A stretch of DNA of 64,000 nucleotides, from contig NZ_AJWX01000010.1 in the NCBI RefSeq assembly GCF_000263855.1, forward strand, positions 113,913-177,912, read 5' to 3'. Positions 1 through 8,971 of the stretch are shown here, piece by piece (the stretch's first letter is position 1; every line of letters begins with the position of its first letter). This stretch comes from Pseudomonas sp. M47T1 (GTDB taxonomy: Bacteria; Pseudomonadota; Gammaproteobacteria; Pseudomonadales; Pseudomonadaceae). Made by a program: the position numbers and the translations under genes. The notes beneath the pieces are model-generated. The model was not told where the DNA came from, searched no databases, and saw only the letters and a list, made by a program, of their open reading frames with translations.

Positions 1-950
1 GGCACCACGATGACCGAGTTGCCGGCGTAGTAATTGATGTACGACGCACAGATTTTCGTGCCGGCCTGGCGCACATGGGTGCCGTCGATATGGTCCAGGC
101 CTGCGGCCTCCTCGGCGGTCCACTCCAGCACATCGGGCTGGGCCAGCTTGTGCACGATCAGCTCCCGGCCGCGGCTGTCGCGGGTGCTGCGCAGAATGTC
201 GTAGGCCTCCTGGTAAATTTCCCACTGTGGGTCATCGCGGTTGTCAGTCCATTGCAGCACCACCTCGCCGGGGCGCACGAAGCACGCCAGGTCGTCGACG
301 TGGCCGTCGGTCTCGTCGAACTTGCAGCCGCGCGGCAGCCAGATCACCTGCTCGGCACCCAGGTAGTCGGTAAGCCGGCGCGTCACTTCGTCCTTGCCCA
401 GGTGGGCGTTGCGGTTGCGGTTGAGCAGGCATTGCTCGGTGGTCAGGATGCTGCCCTGGCCATCACTCTGTAGGCCGCCCAGCTCGGCGATCAGCGGCGC
501 GCGGTAGCGGTCGAAATGCTCGATTTCGAGGATCTTCTGCGCAATCTGGTCGTCCTTGTCCCAGGGGTAATACAGGCCGCCGTCCAGGCCGCCGTAGGCG
601 TTGAACTGGAAGTCCACGCCGCGCACCTCGCCGCTGTCGTCATTGACCACAAAGCAGGGGCCGCTATCGCGAAACCAGGTGTCGTTGCAGGTCATTTCCA
701 CCACCCGTACGTGCTCGGGCAACAGCTGACGGGCATTGGCGTATTGCGCCGCCGAGGCGCACACCGTCACCGGTTCGCTGTGGGCAATGGCGCTGACAAT
801 CTGCACCCACACCTGCTGGGCGGGCTTGCCGCCGTTGCGCCACACGTCCGGCCGCTCGGGCCAGCCAAGCCAGCAACGGGCCTTGGGTTCGAATTCGCCA
901 GGCAAGCGGAAACCATCGGCTTTGGGGGTGGTGAGCAGCGAACGGGTCAT
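1..950 (-). CDS. aguA: Agmatine deiminase, 3' end cut by window edge
   Basis: Hydrolyses agmatine to N-carbamoylputrescine and ammonia in cytoplasmic arginine/agmatine to putrescine catabolism. About 316 codons are present, reading leftwards from ATG at 950; the family is about 365-370 residues, so the last ~50 codons, including the catalytic cysteine near the C-terminus, lie outside the window. Visible guanidine-modifying-enzyme motifs are NDTWFRDSGP in the first third, GGLDGGLYYPWDKDD, and GCKFDETDGHVDDL, which holds the catalytic Glu/His/Asp set. The start fits the family N-terminus (MTRSLLTTPKADGFRLPGEF). A LysR gene lies 93 bp upstream on the same strand and could be its regulator; that link is only positional. 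Confidence 0.95.
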   Translation of the reverse strand, partial: MTRSLLTTPKADGFRLPGEFEPKARCWLGWPERPDVWRNGGKPAQQVWVQIVSAIAHSEPVTVCASAAQYANARQLLPEHVRVVEMTCNDTWFRDSGPCFVVNDDSGEVRGVDFQFNAYGGLDGGLYYPWDKDDQIAQKILEIEHFDRYRAPLIAELGGLQSDGQGSILTTEQCLLNRNRNAHLGKDEVTRRLTDYLGAEQVIWLPRGCKFDETDGHVDDLACFVRPGEVVLQWTDNRDDPQWEIYQEAYDILRSTRDSRGRELIVHKLAQPDVLEWTAEEAAGLDHIDGTHVRQAGTKICASYINYYAGNSVIVV

Positions 951-1043
951 GGGCAACGCCTCGTTGTGGGGAATGACCGGCACGCTAACACCGCCGTCGC
1001 AGAGCCTTCCAACGAGCATTTCTAAGCAATAGATGAGTTAAAT

Positions 1044-1931
1044 TCAGGCACGCTGCAACTGCGCCTCCAGCCACTGCAAAAACACGGCCACCGCCGGACG
1101 CTCCAGCCGCAGGCGGTCACACACAATGGCGTACTGCCCCAGCGCCGTGATACTGGCCGCGAACGGCCGCACCAGACGGCCGCTGGCCAGGTCCTCGGTG
1201 GCCGTGAGGTTGTCGCCCATGGCCACGCCCTGGCCTTGCGCCGCGGCTTCCAGGGCCAGGCCCGCGTGGGCGAAATACACGTGGCGGCTGCCTTGCGCAT
1301 CACCGGCATGGGCCGCCAGCCAGGTGGCCCAAGTGGCGCCGTCCTGGTCGTCGTGCAACAGGCCATGGCGCGCCAGGTCGGCCGGCTCGGTGAGGGTGCC
1401 CTGGTTGAACAGCACGGGGCTGCACACCGGAAAAAAGATCAGCACCGGCAACGGCTTTACCCAGTAACCGCTGCCATCCTCGGGCCCTGCGCCATAGGTG
1501 ATGGCCAGGTCGATGTCCTCACCCGGTGCGCGGGCCTCGATGGGTTGCTCGTGCACATGCAGGGTGATGTGCGGGCACTGGGTACTGAAATCCGCCAACC
1601 TGCGCACCAACCACTTCTGCGCCAGCTCGGCGGTGACAGCAATGCGCAGCACGGCCTGGGACGCCGGGTCACGCAGCTCGTCGCAGGCGTCGCCCACCCA
1701 CTCGAAAGCCTGCTGCAAGCGCTGCAGCAAACGCAACGCCGCCGGGGTCGGGCGCACCTGGCGGCCTTCGCGCACAAACAGCTCGGCGCCCAACTCGCCT
1801 TCCAACTGGCGAATCTGATGGCTGACGGCGCTGTCGGTGACACACAGCTCGGCAGCGGCGCGGCCGAAATGGGCGTGGCGGGCGGCGCATTCGAAGGTGC
1901 GCAGGGCGGTGAGGGATGGGAGGCGGCGCAT
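1044..1931 (-). CDS. LysR-family transcriptional regulator, GcvA-like
   Basis: DNA-binding regulator of 295 residues. The N-terminus carries a GcvA/AmpR-type winged HTH (LTALRTFECAARHAHFGRAA, then TDSAVSHQIRQLE, residues about 6-60), followed by a substrate-binding domain to the end. Reading frame stays open 74 codons further upstream, but that extension is Arg-rich and unlike the family, so the ATG at 1931 giving MRRLPSLTALRTF is chosen. It sits just upstream of aguA on the same strand. Ligand and targets cannot be told from sequence; control of the agmatine gene is possible. Confidence 0.9.
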   Translation of the reverse strand: MRRLPSLTALRTFECAARHAHFGRAAAELCVTDSAVSHQIRQLEGELGAELFVREGRQVRPTPAALRLLQRLQQAFEWVGDACDELRDPASQAVLRIAVTAELAQKWLVRRLADFSTQCPHITLHVHEQPIEARAPGEDIDLAITYGAGPEDGSGYWVKPLPVLIFFPVCSPVLFNQGTLTEPADLARHGLLHDDQDGATWATWLAAHAGDAQGSRHVYFAHAGLALEAAAQGQGVAMGDNLTATEDLASGRLVRPFAASITALGQYAIVCDRLRLERPAVAVFLQWLEAQLQRA

Positions 1932-2536
1932 GCGGGGGGCCTTTGGCTGCGGAGGATGGCAGCTTACTGTAAACCCGATAGCCGCTGGGGGCTTCCATAA
2001 GGCATTGGGTTGCGCGGATCTGAGCACCCTGAAAATCTTCAGCGTATAGGGCCGCCAGCGCAGCCTCAGGCAGCGGCTATGCGCGCATCGCCCTATGGCC
2101 CGCGAGGCGGTCATCATGGGGCGCATCATGTTTACGCGGTTGAATGAGGTCATGGGGGGATAATCTGAATATTTCCAGCGGCGTCAATATGGATTGGAGG
2201 CTGACAGCCACACTACAATTCGTGCCGCTGCCGCCAGACTACATGAGCGCGGCGGGGCTAACCGGTGTGTGCGTGAGATCTCCCGCGCTTTCAAGACCGC
2301 GCGGCGCTTCGTAGCGTGGCGGCCGCTACATTTGTTGCAACGCGCCATGGCCTGTAGCATCTGCGTCACCAGCCCTGGTTCGTGCGCTGAAAATTCACCT
2401 GCCTGAAGCACTCGGGCCGGGCTGCTCTGCCGTCTTCTCAACCCGCGAAGATGACAAAGTAGCCCCCCCATGGAATTCCCGCTGTCCACCACGGTCAATG
2501 CACGTCTGGCCGTACACCGCTCAACGAGGCACCTAC
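1932..2536. other. Intergenic stretch with no supported gene
   Basis: About 600 bp between the LysR start and the MscS-type channel. Short open frames on both strands (for example 2194-2406 plus and 2184-2573 minus) have no ribosome site in the right place and no family-like composition. It must hold the promoters of the two flanking divergent genes. A ribosome site (AACGAGG) for the channel gene is at 2524-2530. Nothing else is recognisable. Confidence 0.5.
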
Positions 2537-4927
2537 ATGCAGCACCCCATGCTGAACCGCGTTTACGCAGCACTGTTTACCCTGCTACTGGGGCTTGCCC
2601 TGCCCTTTGCCGTCCAGGCCGCCACGCCCCCTGCCGGGCCTGTGCCGACGCTGGCCGACGGCGCGACGCTGGATAACCTCAACGATCAACTGGACCTGAT
2701 TCGCCAGCGCGTGACGGCCAGCGCCAACGATGACCTGCTGGCCAGCCTGCGCCAAGCGGCCTTGCAGGTGCAGAAACAGGCCGATGACCTGAACGCCCAG
2801 CGCACTGTCAGCATCGAGCACCTGGACGATCAGCTCAAGGTGATAGGCCCCGTAGCGGCCGACGAGGCCCCCGCCCTCACCCATCAGCGCCAGGCGTTGA
2901 CCACCCAGCGCAATGCGCTGGTGGACGACCAGCGCCAGCTTGGCACCCTGAGCCAATCGGCCCGGGACCTGGCCTCGCAAATCGTCAACCTGCGCCGCAG
3001 CCTGTTCAACTCGCAGATCAGCACCCGTTCGGCGAGCCCGCTGAGCCCGGCGTTCTGGTCCAGCCTGATCCGCCCTACCGACGATGACCTGCGCCGCCTG
3101 GACAGCCTGTTCCAGGACGTCGAAAGCGCCGCAGTCGCCGTGATGGCCCCCGGGGGGCGCTGGTTCTTCCTGGCGTCGGTGGTGCTGGCGGTGCTGATCT
3201 GGGTGGTGGTGCGCCGCCAACTGGAACGTTTCCTGGCCTGGGCGATGATCCGCTGGCTGCCCGAAGGCCGCCTGCGCCGCAGCGCCCTGGCACTGGCGGT
3301 GGGCCTGGCGACGGTGCTGACCATCAGCTCCTCGGCCTCGGTGCTGCATTGGGGTGTGACCAACAGCAGCGAGTTGAGCACCAACGTGCTCAACCTGATC
3401 GACCAGTTACTGACCCTGGTGATTTTCTGCGCCTTCATCGTCGGCCTTGGCCGTGCCATGTTGATGCTGCGCCGCCCCTCGTGGCGCCTGCCGCCCATTC
3501 ACGACGAGATCGCCACGGCCCTGGGCCCGTTCCCGAAAATCCTCGCCCTGGCGCTGTTGATCATTGGCACCCAGGAGCGCGTGAACAGCGTGATCGCCAG
3601 CAGCCTGGCGCTGACCGTGGCCGTCAACGGCCTGACCGCGCTGGCGGTGTCGCTGGTAGCCTTCTACGCGCTGGTGCGCTACCACCGTACCCACCGCCGC
3701 TTTGACCTGGAGCGGCCGACCGGCTTTGTCGCCTTGATTCCGCTGGTGATTGGGGCGTGGGTAGGCCTGGCACTGCTGGCGCTGGTCAGCGGTTACCTGA
3801 CCCTGGCCTACTTCCTCACGGTGAAACTGCTGTGGATCAGCGTGGTGGCCACCACTGCCTACCTGCTGATCGCCTGTTTCGGCGACCTGTGCGAAACCCT
3901 GTTGTCGCCGCGCCAACCGGGCGGCCTGGCGCTGGCCTCGGTGCTGGGCCTGTCGGAACGCCACCAGGCCCAGGCCAGCACGCTGCTGGCGGGCATCGGC
4001 CGTACCGTGCTGTTGATTGTGGCGCTGCTGATTGCGCTGATGCCGTCCGGCTCCAGCCCCAGCGAGCTGCTGGAAAGCATTACCCTGCTGGACCTGGGCA
4101 ACAAACCCCTGGCCGGCATGAAGGTGCTGCCCGGCGATATCGTGATGGCGGTGGCCCTGCTGGTGGGCGGCCTGGTGAGTATCCGCATCGTCAAGAACTG
4201 GCTGAGCGACCGCCTGCTGCCGGAAACCAACATGGACGCCGGCATGCGTGCCTCGCTGGTGACCCTGGTGGGTTACCTGGGCTATGTGCTGCTGGCCATT
4301 GTGGTGATGTCCACCCTGAGCATCAGCCTCACCAACCTGACTTGGGTGGTCAGTGCGCTGTCGGTGGGTATCGGTTTCGGTCTGCAAGCCATTGTGCAGA
4401 ACTTCATTTCGGGCCTGATCCTGCTGACCGAGCGGCCGGTGAAGGTCGGCGACTGGGTAAGCCTGGCCGGCGTGGAAGGCGATATTCGCCGCATCAACGT
4501 ACGCGCCACCGAGATCCAGATGTCGGACCGCTCCACGGTGATCGTGCCCAACTCGCAATTCATTACCCAGAACGTGCGCAACGTGACCATGGGCAATGCG
4601 TTGGGCGTGGTGGGCATCAGCCTGACCCTGCCGCTGGACACGGACGTGCTGCAAATTCGCGAGCTGTTGCTGAATGCGCTGAACGAACACGAATCGATTC
4701 TGGATGCGCCGGCGCCGTCGGTGTCGTTCAAGGACTTGACCAGCAACGGCCTGATCATCAGCGCCAGCGGCTACGTCAACAGCCCGCGCTCGGTGTCGGG
4801 CGCGCGCAGTGACTTGCTGTTCACCATTCTGGGGCGCCTGCGCGACCTGGGCGTGACCCTGACGGCGCCGCAAAGCATGCTGCTGATCAATGAGGCCCAG
4901 AACGTGTTGCCGGTGGAGAAAGCCTGA
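2537..4927 (+). CDS. MscS-family mechanosensitive channel with DUF3772 domain
   Basis: Large inner-membrane channel of 796 residues, probably opening under membrane tension in hypo-osmotic shock. The ATG at 2537 has AACGAGG upstream and gives a signal peptide ending at FAVQA-ATPP. A coiled-coil-rich periplasmic region follows (about residues 35-180), with a DUF3772-like stretch at LSQSARDLASQIVNLRRSLF. Several transmembrane helices span about 210-560, and the MscS core lies at about 560-780 with GIGFGLQAIVQNFISGLILL (near residue 610) and RPVKVGDWVSLAGVEGDI. This is the long MscK/YbiO-like architecture, not the ~290-residue MscS. It is a single gene, followed by a strong terminator. Confidence 0.92.
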   Translation: MQHPMLNRVYAALFTLLLGLALPFAVQAATPPAGPVPTLADGATLDNLNDQLDLIRQRVTASANDDLLASLRQAALQVQKQADDLNAQRTVSIEHLDDQLKVIGPVAADEAPALTHQRQALTTQRNALVDDQRQLGTLSQSARDLASQIVNLRRSLFNSQISTRSASPLSPAFWSSLIRPTDDDLRRLDSLFQDVESAAVAVMAPGGRWFFLASVVLAVLIWVVVRRQLERFLAWAMIRWLPEGRLRRSALALAVGLATVLTISSSASVLHWGVTNSSELSTNVLNLIDQLLTLVIFCAFIVGLGRAMLMLRRPSWRLPPIHDEIATALGPFPKILALALLIIGTQERVNSVIASSLALTVAVNGLTALAVSLVAFYALVRYHRTHRRFDLERPTGFVALIPLVIGAWVGLALLALVSGYLTLAYFLTVKLLWISVVATTAYLLIACFGDLCETLLSPRQPGGLALASVLGLSERHQAQASTLLAGIGRTVLLIVALLIALMPSGSSPSELLESITLLDLGNKPLAGMKVLPGDIVMAVALLVGGLVSIRIVKNWLSDRLLPETNMDAGMRASLVTLVGYLGYVLLAIVVMSTLSISLTNLTWVVSALSVGIGFGLQAIVQNFISGLILLTERPVKVGDWVSLAGVEGDIRRINVRATEIQMSDRSTVIVPNSQFITQNVRNVTMGNALGVVGISLTLPLDTDVLQIRELLLNALNEHESILDAPAPSVSFKDLTSNGLIISASGYVNSPRSVSGARSDLLFTILGRLRDLGVTLTAPQSMLLINEAQNVLPVEKA

Positions 4928-4970
4928 CGTTTGCACACCTGGTGAGGGGCCTGGCTTTATGCCAGGCATG

Positions 4971-5003
4971 AAAAAGCCCGCGATGGGGGGTAGCGGGCTT
5001 TTT
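4971..5003. terminator. Bidirectional rho-independent terminator
   Basis: A perfect 11-bp stem, AAAAAGCCCGC at 4971-4981 with GCGGGCTTTTT at 4993-5003, has an 11-nt loop. A-run and T-run on the two sides let it serve both convergent genes, the channel (plus) and the urate hydroxylase (minus). Confidence 0.9.
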
Positions 5004-5104
5004 CATTTACACCTTAGCGTCTTCACAGTACCCCTGTTGATGTGAAAATAACGTGATGGCTATCGTTGCCGTCCGTCTGTTTTCAACCCGCAGGCATTCA
5101 ACCC

Positions 5105-6295
5105 CTAATCCAGCCACGCCCCCCCGCCCATCGCCGTCTTCGCCAGCCCCGCGATCACTCGCTCACCGGTTTCCGCGGCCAATTCCTGGTACCAGGCCTG
5201 GGTCTGCTCGGGTTCGCGGCCGTGGGTCACGTCGGAGCGTGCGCGGGCACGCTGCATGATCTGTGCGGTGCGCTCAACCCGGGCGGCGTCGTAGCTGGCC
5301 AGGGCTGCCTTCAGGTCCTGGGCGTCGGCCTCCAGGCAGCGCGCCAGCACCCAGGCGTCCTCCATGGCCTGGCACCCGCCCTGGCCAAGGTCCGGCGCCA
5401 TGGGGTGCGCGGCATCGCCCAACAGCACCACGCGGCCCTTGACGAAGCTGCCGATGGGCGCCATGTCGTGAATCTCCACGCGGCTCACAACTGCCGTGTC
5501 CAGGCGCTCGATCAGCTTGCGCACCGGCTCGGCCCAGTCGGCAAAATGCACACCCAGTTCGTCACGGTAGCCTTCGCGCACGTTGGCGCTATTGCCAGGC
5601 AGCGGTACGTCGAAGAAGAAATACAGTTGGTCATTGCCCATGGGCATCAGCGATACACGCTTGTGGTCGCCAACGAACTGAGTCCACTCATTGGCCGGCG
5701 CAAGGTCCTGGGCAGCGTCGATGCGGCCGTTCCAGTTCACGTAGCCGCAATACTGGCGCTGCACCTCCTGGCCGACCACATGGTTGCGCAGGCGCGAATG
5801 GGTGCCATCCGCGGCTATCACCAGGTCGGCATCGATCTGCTGGCCGTCGCTGAACGTCACCCGCACGCCGTCCGCCAGCGCTTGCACCGCCTCGCAGGTG
5901 ACGCCCAAGGTAACGTGTTCCGGGCCGCACGCTTCCAGCAAAATGCCTTGCAAGGCCGTGCGCGCGATGGGGCAGGCGCACTGCTCCACCGCCTGGTACA
6001 GGGGTTGGAGGCTGAAGCGGGTCAGCAACTCACCCTGGGCGGTGTTGTAGCTCATGGCGAGCATGTCGCCGCTGGCGGCCTTGATGGCTTCGCCCAGGCC
6101 CAGCTTTTCCAGGACATTGACGCCATTGGGCCAGATGGAAATGGCGGCGCCGGCGGGCGTCAGCTGCGGCACGCGGTCGAACAGGCGGACCCGGTGGCCG
6201 CTTTGCTGCAGGGCGATGCCCGCGCTGAGGCCACCGATGCCGGCGCCAATGATGACGATGTCGAGTGGGCGAGAAGACGAAGTGGACAGTGACAT
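5105..6295 (-). CDS. hpxO: FAD-dependent urate hydroxylase
   Basis: Flavin monooxygenase of 396 residues that should convert urate to 5-hydroxyisourate with NADH and O2 in purine catabolism. The dinucleotide site IVIIGAGIGGLSAGIAL is at about 13-29 and the second FAD motif, VVLLGDAAHPMAPDLGQGG, ends near 307. From memory of the Klebsiella HpxO sequence, AAISIWPNGVNVL, YVNWNGRID, SLMPMGNDQLYFFFDVPLP and a C-terminal AWYQELAAETGERVI match it closely, which sets it apart from generic PHBH-type hydroxylases. ATG 6295 is preferred over a TTG seven codons upstream. No other purine gene is in the window, so it is isolated here. Confidence 0.85.
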   Translation of the reverse strand: MSLSTSSSRPLDIVIIGAGIGGLSAGIALQQSGHRVRLFDRVPQLTPAGAAISIWPNGVNVLEKLGLGEAIKAASGDMLAMSYNTAQGELLTRFSLQPLYQAVEQCACPIARTALQGILLEACGPEHVTLGVTCEAVQALADGVRVTFSDGQQIDADLVIAADGTHSRLRNHVVGQEVQRQYCGYVNWNGRIDAAQDLAPANEWTQFVGDHKRVSLMPMGNDQLYFFFDVPLPGNSANVREGYRDELGVHFADWAEPVRKLIERLDTAVVSRVEIHDMAPIGSFVKGRVVLLGDAAHPMAPDLGQGGCQAMEDAWVLARCLEADAQDLKAALASYDAARVERTAQIMQRARARSDVTHGREPEQTQAWYQELAAETGERVIAGLAKTAMGGGAWLD

Positions 6296-6364
6296 GGCGA
6301 GGTACCGTAATGACAAGACAACGTGACAGGTCGGATTTTTGCCAGGGCCTGTGCCTGCAAAAAC

Positions 6365-6380
6365 CTGATCAACTGGTCAG
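6365..6380. promoter_or_regulatory. Imperfect palindrome upstream of urate hydroxylase
   Basis: CTGATCAACTGGTCAG pairs with its own reverse complement at 12 of 16 positions. It lies 70 bp upstream of the hpxO start in the 250-bp spacer, the size and place of a GntR-type operator. No factor can be assigned. Confidence 0.35.
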
Positions 6381-6545
6381 CTATTGCATATTGCTTGCCA
6401 TGTACGGCGCGAAAGGCCGGGATAGAGCCTCTCAGGTGTTTTTTGCCACGGCGCGGGTGCCTTTCGGCACGGGCGTTCTACACAACGGCGCCACATTGCG
6501 GAGCGCCGTCGACGCGTTTGCCCCACCACAGGGCGAGCGCGGCCC

Positions 6546-6749
6546 TCAACCTTCGACGATGACGATGTAGTCCATGCCGGGCACATCCTGCTGTTGAATC
6601 TGCACGGCAATGCCCATGAAGGCCTCGTCGGCGTATTCTTTGCTGCGGGTAATCGCCTCGATGGCCGCCTTGGACCACAGGTGCAGCTCCACCACCGTTT
6701 CGCCATCGCGGCGGTGCTGGGCAATTTCGTCGAGGATGCGTTGTTTCAT
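6546..6749 (-). CDS. Small hypothetical protein, 67 aa
   Basis: A 67-residue soluble protein starting MKQRILDEIAQHRRDGETVV and ending DYIVIVEG. TTAGGAAACCCC precedes the ATG, giving a good ribosome site, and codon use matches the neighbours, so it is probably real. The alternating strands and helix pattern look like a small alpha/beta fold. No family is recognised. It lies downstream of the AraC gene on the same strand, about 125 bp away. Confidence 0.7.
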   Translation of the reverse strand: MKQRILDEIAQHRRDGETVVELHLWSKAAIEAITRSKEYADEAFMGIAVQIQQQDVPGMDYIVIVEG

Positions 6750-6873
6750 GGGGTTTCCTAATTGAAAGTAAGGCCAAACGACTGCCAGCTTCCACAGGGT
6801 CTATCCCTTCAGGTGCAGCAGCCAGTGTTTGTCCGGACCTGCGCAGTTTACCCCATTGCGCGCAACAACCCGA

Positions 6874-7857
6874 TCAAACCCGTGGCTTGGCGCTGATCTT
6901 CAACGCCTGGGGCGTCACGCCATAGGCACGCTGAAAGTACTGGCAAAAGCGGCCCAGGTTGGTGAAACCCAGTTCCTGGGCCACTTGGGTCACCGAACCG
7001 CAACCGCTGGCGCGCAACGCCTGGTAGGCGCGCTCCAGTCGCACCTGGCGCTGATAGGCCACGATGGAACTGCCCGCAAAACGCCGGAAACCTTCCTGCA
7101 AGGCGCGCAGGCTGACGTTGGCCAGTTCGGCAAGCTCGGTGCCGCTGACCAGTACCTGGGGGTGTTCCTGAATGTATTCCATGGCCAGGCGCACATGCCG
7201 CGGCGCAATGGACGGCCCCGGGCGACGCAATTGCTCGGTGTAGTTGTGCGGCCAGCATTCGAGCACCGCGTCCACCAGCATCTCCTGCAACCGCGTGGGC
7301 ATCAGCGCACTGGCGTTGATCATCGCGTCCAGCTCACCGCCGGTGGCGAACCCCAACAACGCCTTCAGGCCTTCGAAACCGGCATGATCCAGGTCCACCT
7401 GGGGCTCGAAGCGCACCTTGTTGATGATGGGCCGACCCAACAGCGTGGCCAGCCGCTCGGTAAACAACCCGCGACGAATCGAAACGCCGAATTGGCCATG
7501 CCCATCGATAAAGGTCACCGAGCGCACCGCACTCTTTTCCACCGCCAACCCCACCCGGGGCATGCCCACGGTGTCGTCCCCCAGGTTGAAGATGATCCGC
7601 CCGGCCGTGGGCAGTACAAAGGTGATCTCGTCGTTGAGGTCGGGGATTTGCACGGTGAAGTCGCCACGATAGCTCATGTGCCGAAAGCTCACCCCCTCGT
7701 AGCGGCCATACACACCGGCAATGCTGATGGCCGCGCCCACGCGCGGAACGTCGGCATACAGGCTGCCGAATACCTTGGCGAAAAGACCGCCGAAGTCATC
7801 CGCGCCCATGGCATCGGAGCGGATGACGATCTGCTTGCGCGTGGCACCTGCCTGCAT
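6874..7857 (-). CDS. AraC-family transcriptional regulator
   Basis: 327-residue regulator. The N-terminal ~200 residues look like the AraC-binding-like domain found in FeaR/AntR-type regulators, and the C-terminal ~100 residues are an AraC double HTH (YIQEHPQVLVSGTELAELANVSLRAL, then SVTQVAQELGFTNLGRFCQYFQRAYGVTP). Members often control aromatic-compound catabolism. The next gene downstream is only the small 67-aa protein, so no target pathway is evident. Confidence 0.9.
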   Translation of the reverse strand: MQAGATRKQIVIRSDAMGADDFGGLFAKVFGSLYADVPRVGAAISIAGVYGRYEGVSFRHMSYRGDFTVQIPDLNDEITFVLPTAGRIIFNLGDDTVGMPRVGLAVEKSAVRSVTFIDGHGQFGVSIRRGLFTERLATLLGRPIINKVRFEPQVDLDHAGFEGLKALLGFATGGELDAMINASALMPTRLQEMLVDAVLECWPHNYTEQLRRPGPSIAPRHVRLAMEYIQEHPQVLVSGTELAELANVSLRALQEGFRRFAGSSIVAYQRQVRLERAYQALRASGCGSVTQVAQELGFTNLGRFCQYFQRAYGVTPQALKISAKPRV

Positions 7858-7941
7858 GTTCGATACCTGACCCAGGATTTTATGTCGTATTTGTTACTGG
7901 TCGAGCGCCAGCGGCGCCAACCTAGCAAGGGAATATGACAG

Positions 7942-8859
7942 TCAGGTGAAGGGTGTGTGACGGGACTGGCAATTGGCAGGAAAGACGTATTCACACAGAT
8001 AATCCACCAGCGCGCGCACCTTGGGCGACGGGTGCTTGCTGCCCGGCCACAGCACATGGAAGACATTGGCGTCGCCTACCTGCCCGGTCAGGATCGGCAC
8101 CAGCCGGCCATCGGCCAGCGGCTCGCGGATGGCAAAATCCGGCAGGTAGGCAATGCCCAGCCCGCGCAAGGCGAAGCACACCCGAGTGTCGATGTTGTTG
8201 CAGATCATCGACACCGGCGGCTGCAACTCAGGCTGGCCGGCGCCTTGCTGCAGCACCCAGGTTTCCAGCTTGCCGCTGCTGGGGAAGCGATAATGCAGGC
8301 AGCTGTGGCCTTGCAGGTCGGCCGGCGAGGTTGGCGTGCCGCGCCGGGCCAGGTAGTCGGGGGACGCCACCAGCAGCAATCGGTAGCCGCCCAGCTTGCG
8401 CGCCGACAGCCGTGAGTCACTGGGCGCCCCGGTGCGGATCACCGCATCGAAGCCCTCGTCGATCACGTCCACCAGGCGGTCGCTGAAGTCCAGGTCCAGC
8501 TCGATGTCCGGGAAATCCGCCATGAATTGCCCCAGCACCGGCAGCATCAGCGCGCTGACCAGCGGCAGGCTGACCCGCAGACGCCCGCGCGGCGCCCCCG
8601 TGGCCTGGGACAACTCCAGCTGCGCCGCTTCGATTTCGTCGAGGATACGCCGGCTGCGCTGCAAGAACATCGTGCCCTCGGCGGTCAGGGTGACGCTGCG
8701 CGTACTGCGGTGGAACAGGCGCACGCCCAGCTTTTCCTCCAGCCGCGCCACGCTCTTGCACACCGCCGAAGCCGACACCCCCAGCAAGCGGCCCGCCGCG
8801 GTAAAGCTGCGCGTCTCGGCCACTTGCACGAACACCACAAAGCCATTGAGGCTGTCCAT
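7942..8859 (-). CDS. LysR-family regulator, divergent from an MFS exporter
   Basis: 305-residue LysR protein of the CrgA/DsdC-like group: HTH at residues about 3-60 (GFVVFVQVAETRSFTAAGRL), then the effector domain. AAGGAGCGGCG precedes the ATG at 8859. It is divergent from the MFS gene at 8972 with a 112-bp spacer holding two inverted repeats, the usual arrangement for a LysR factor that controls the neighbouring exporter. Confidence 0.9.
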   Translation of the reverse strand: MDSLNGFVVFVQVAETRSFTAAGRLLGVSASAVCKSVARLEEKLGVRLFHRSTRSVTLTAEGTMFLQRSRRILDEIEAAQLELSQATGAPRGRLRVSLPLVSALMLPVLGQFMADFPDIELDLDFSDRLVDVIDEGFDAVIRTGAPSDSRLSARKLGGYRLLLVASPDYLARRGTPTSPADLQGHSCLHYRFPSSGKLETWVLQQGAGQPELQPPVSMICNNIDTRVCFALRGLGIAYLPDFAIREPLADGRLVPILTGQVGDANVFHVLWPGSKHPSPKVRALVDYLCEYVFPANCQSRHTPFT

Positions 8860-8866
8860 CGCCGCT

Positions 8867-8906
8867 CCTTATTGCGGAACATAAGGTCCTAAGAGCCTGG
8901 AACCTT
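8867..8906. promoter_or_regulatory. Inverted repeats in LysR/MFS divergent spacer
   Basis: CCTTAT at 8867-8872 pairs with ATAAGG at 8881-8886, and AAGGT at 8883-8887 pairs with ACCTT at 8902-8906. Such dyads between divergent LysR and target genes are usual LysR sites; the first overlaps the LysR ribosome site, which would fit autorepression. The function is inferred from position. Confidence 0.4.
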
Positions 8907-8971
8907 ACCCTACTTTTTCCATAATCGAGGGGTTTCTATGCTGACGGCCCAGGCATTCACAGGACCGTTCC

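Noticed and set aside
2184..2573. Possible 129-codon gene before the channel gene
   Set aside because: No ribosome site, no recognisable motif, and it overlaps the start of the channel gene on the other strand.
3407..4969. Open frame of 520 codons on the minus strand
   Set aside because: Antisense shadow of the MscS-type channel.
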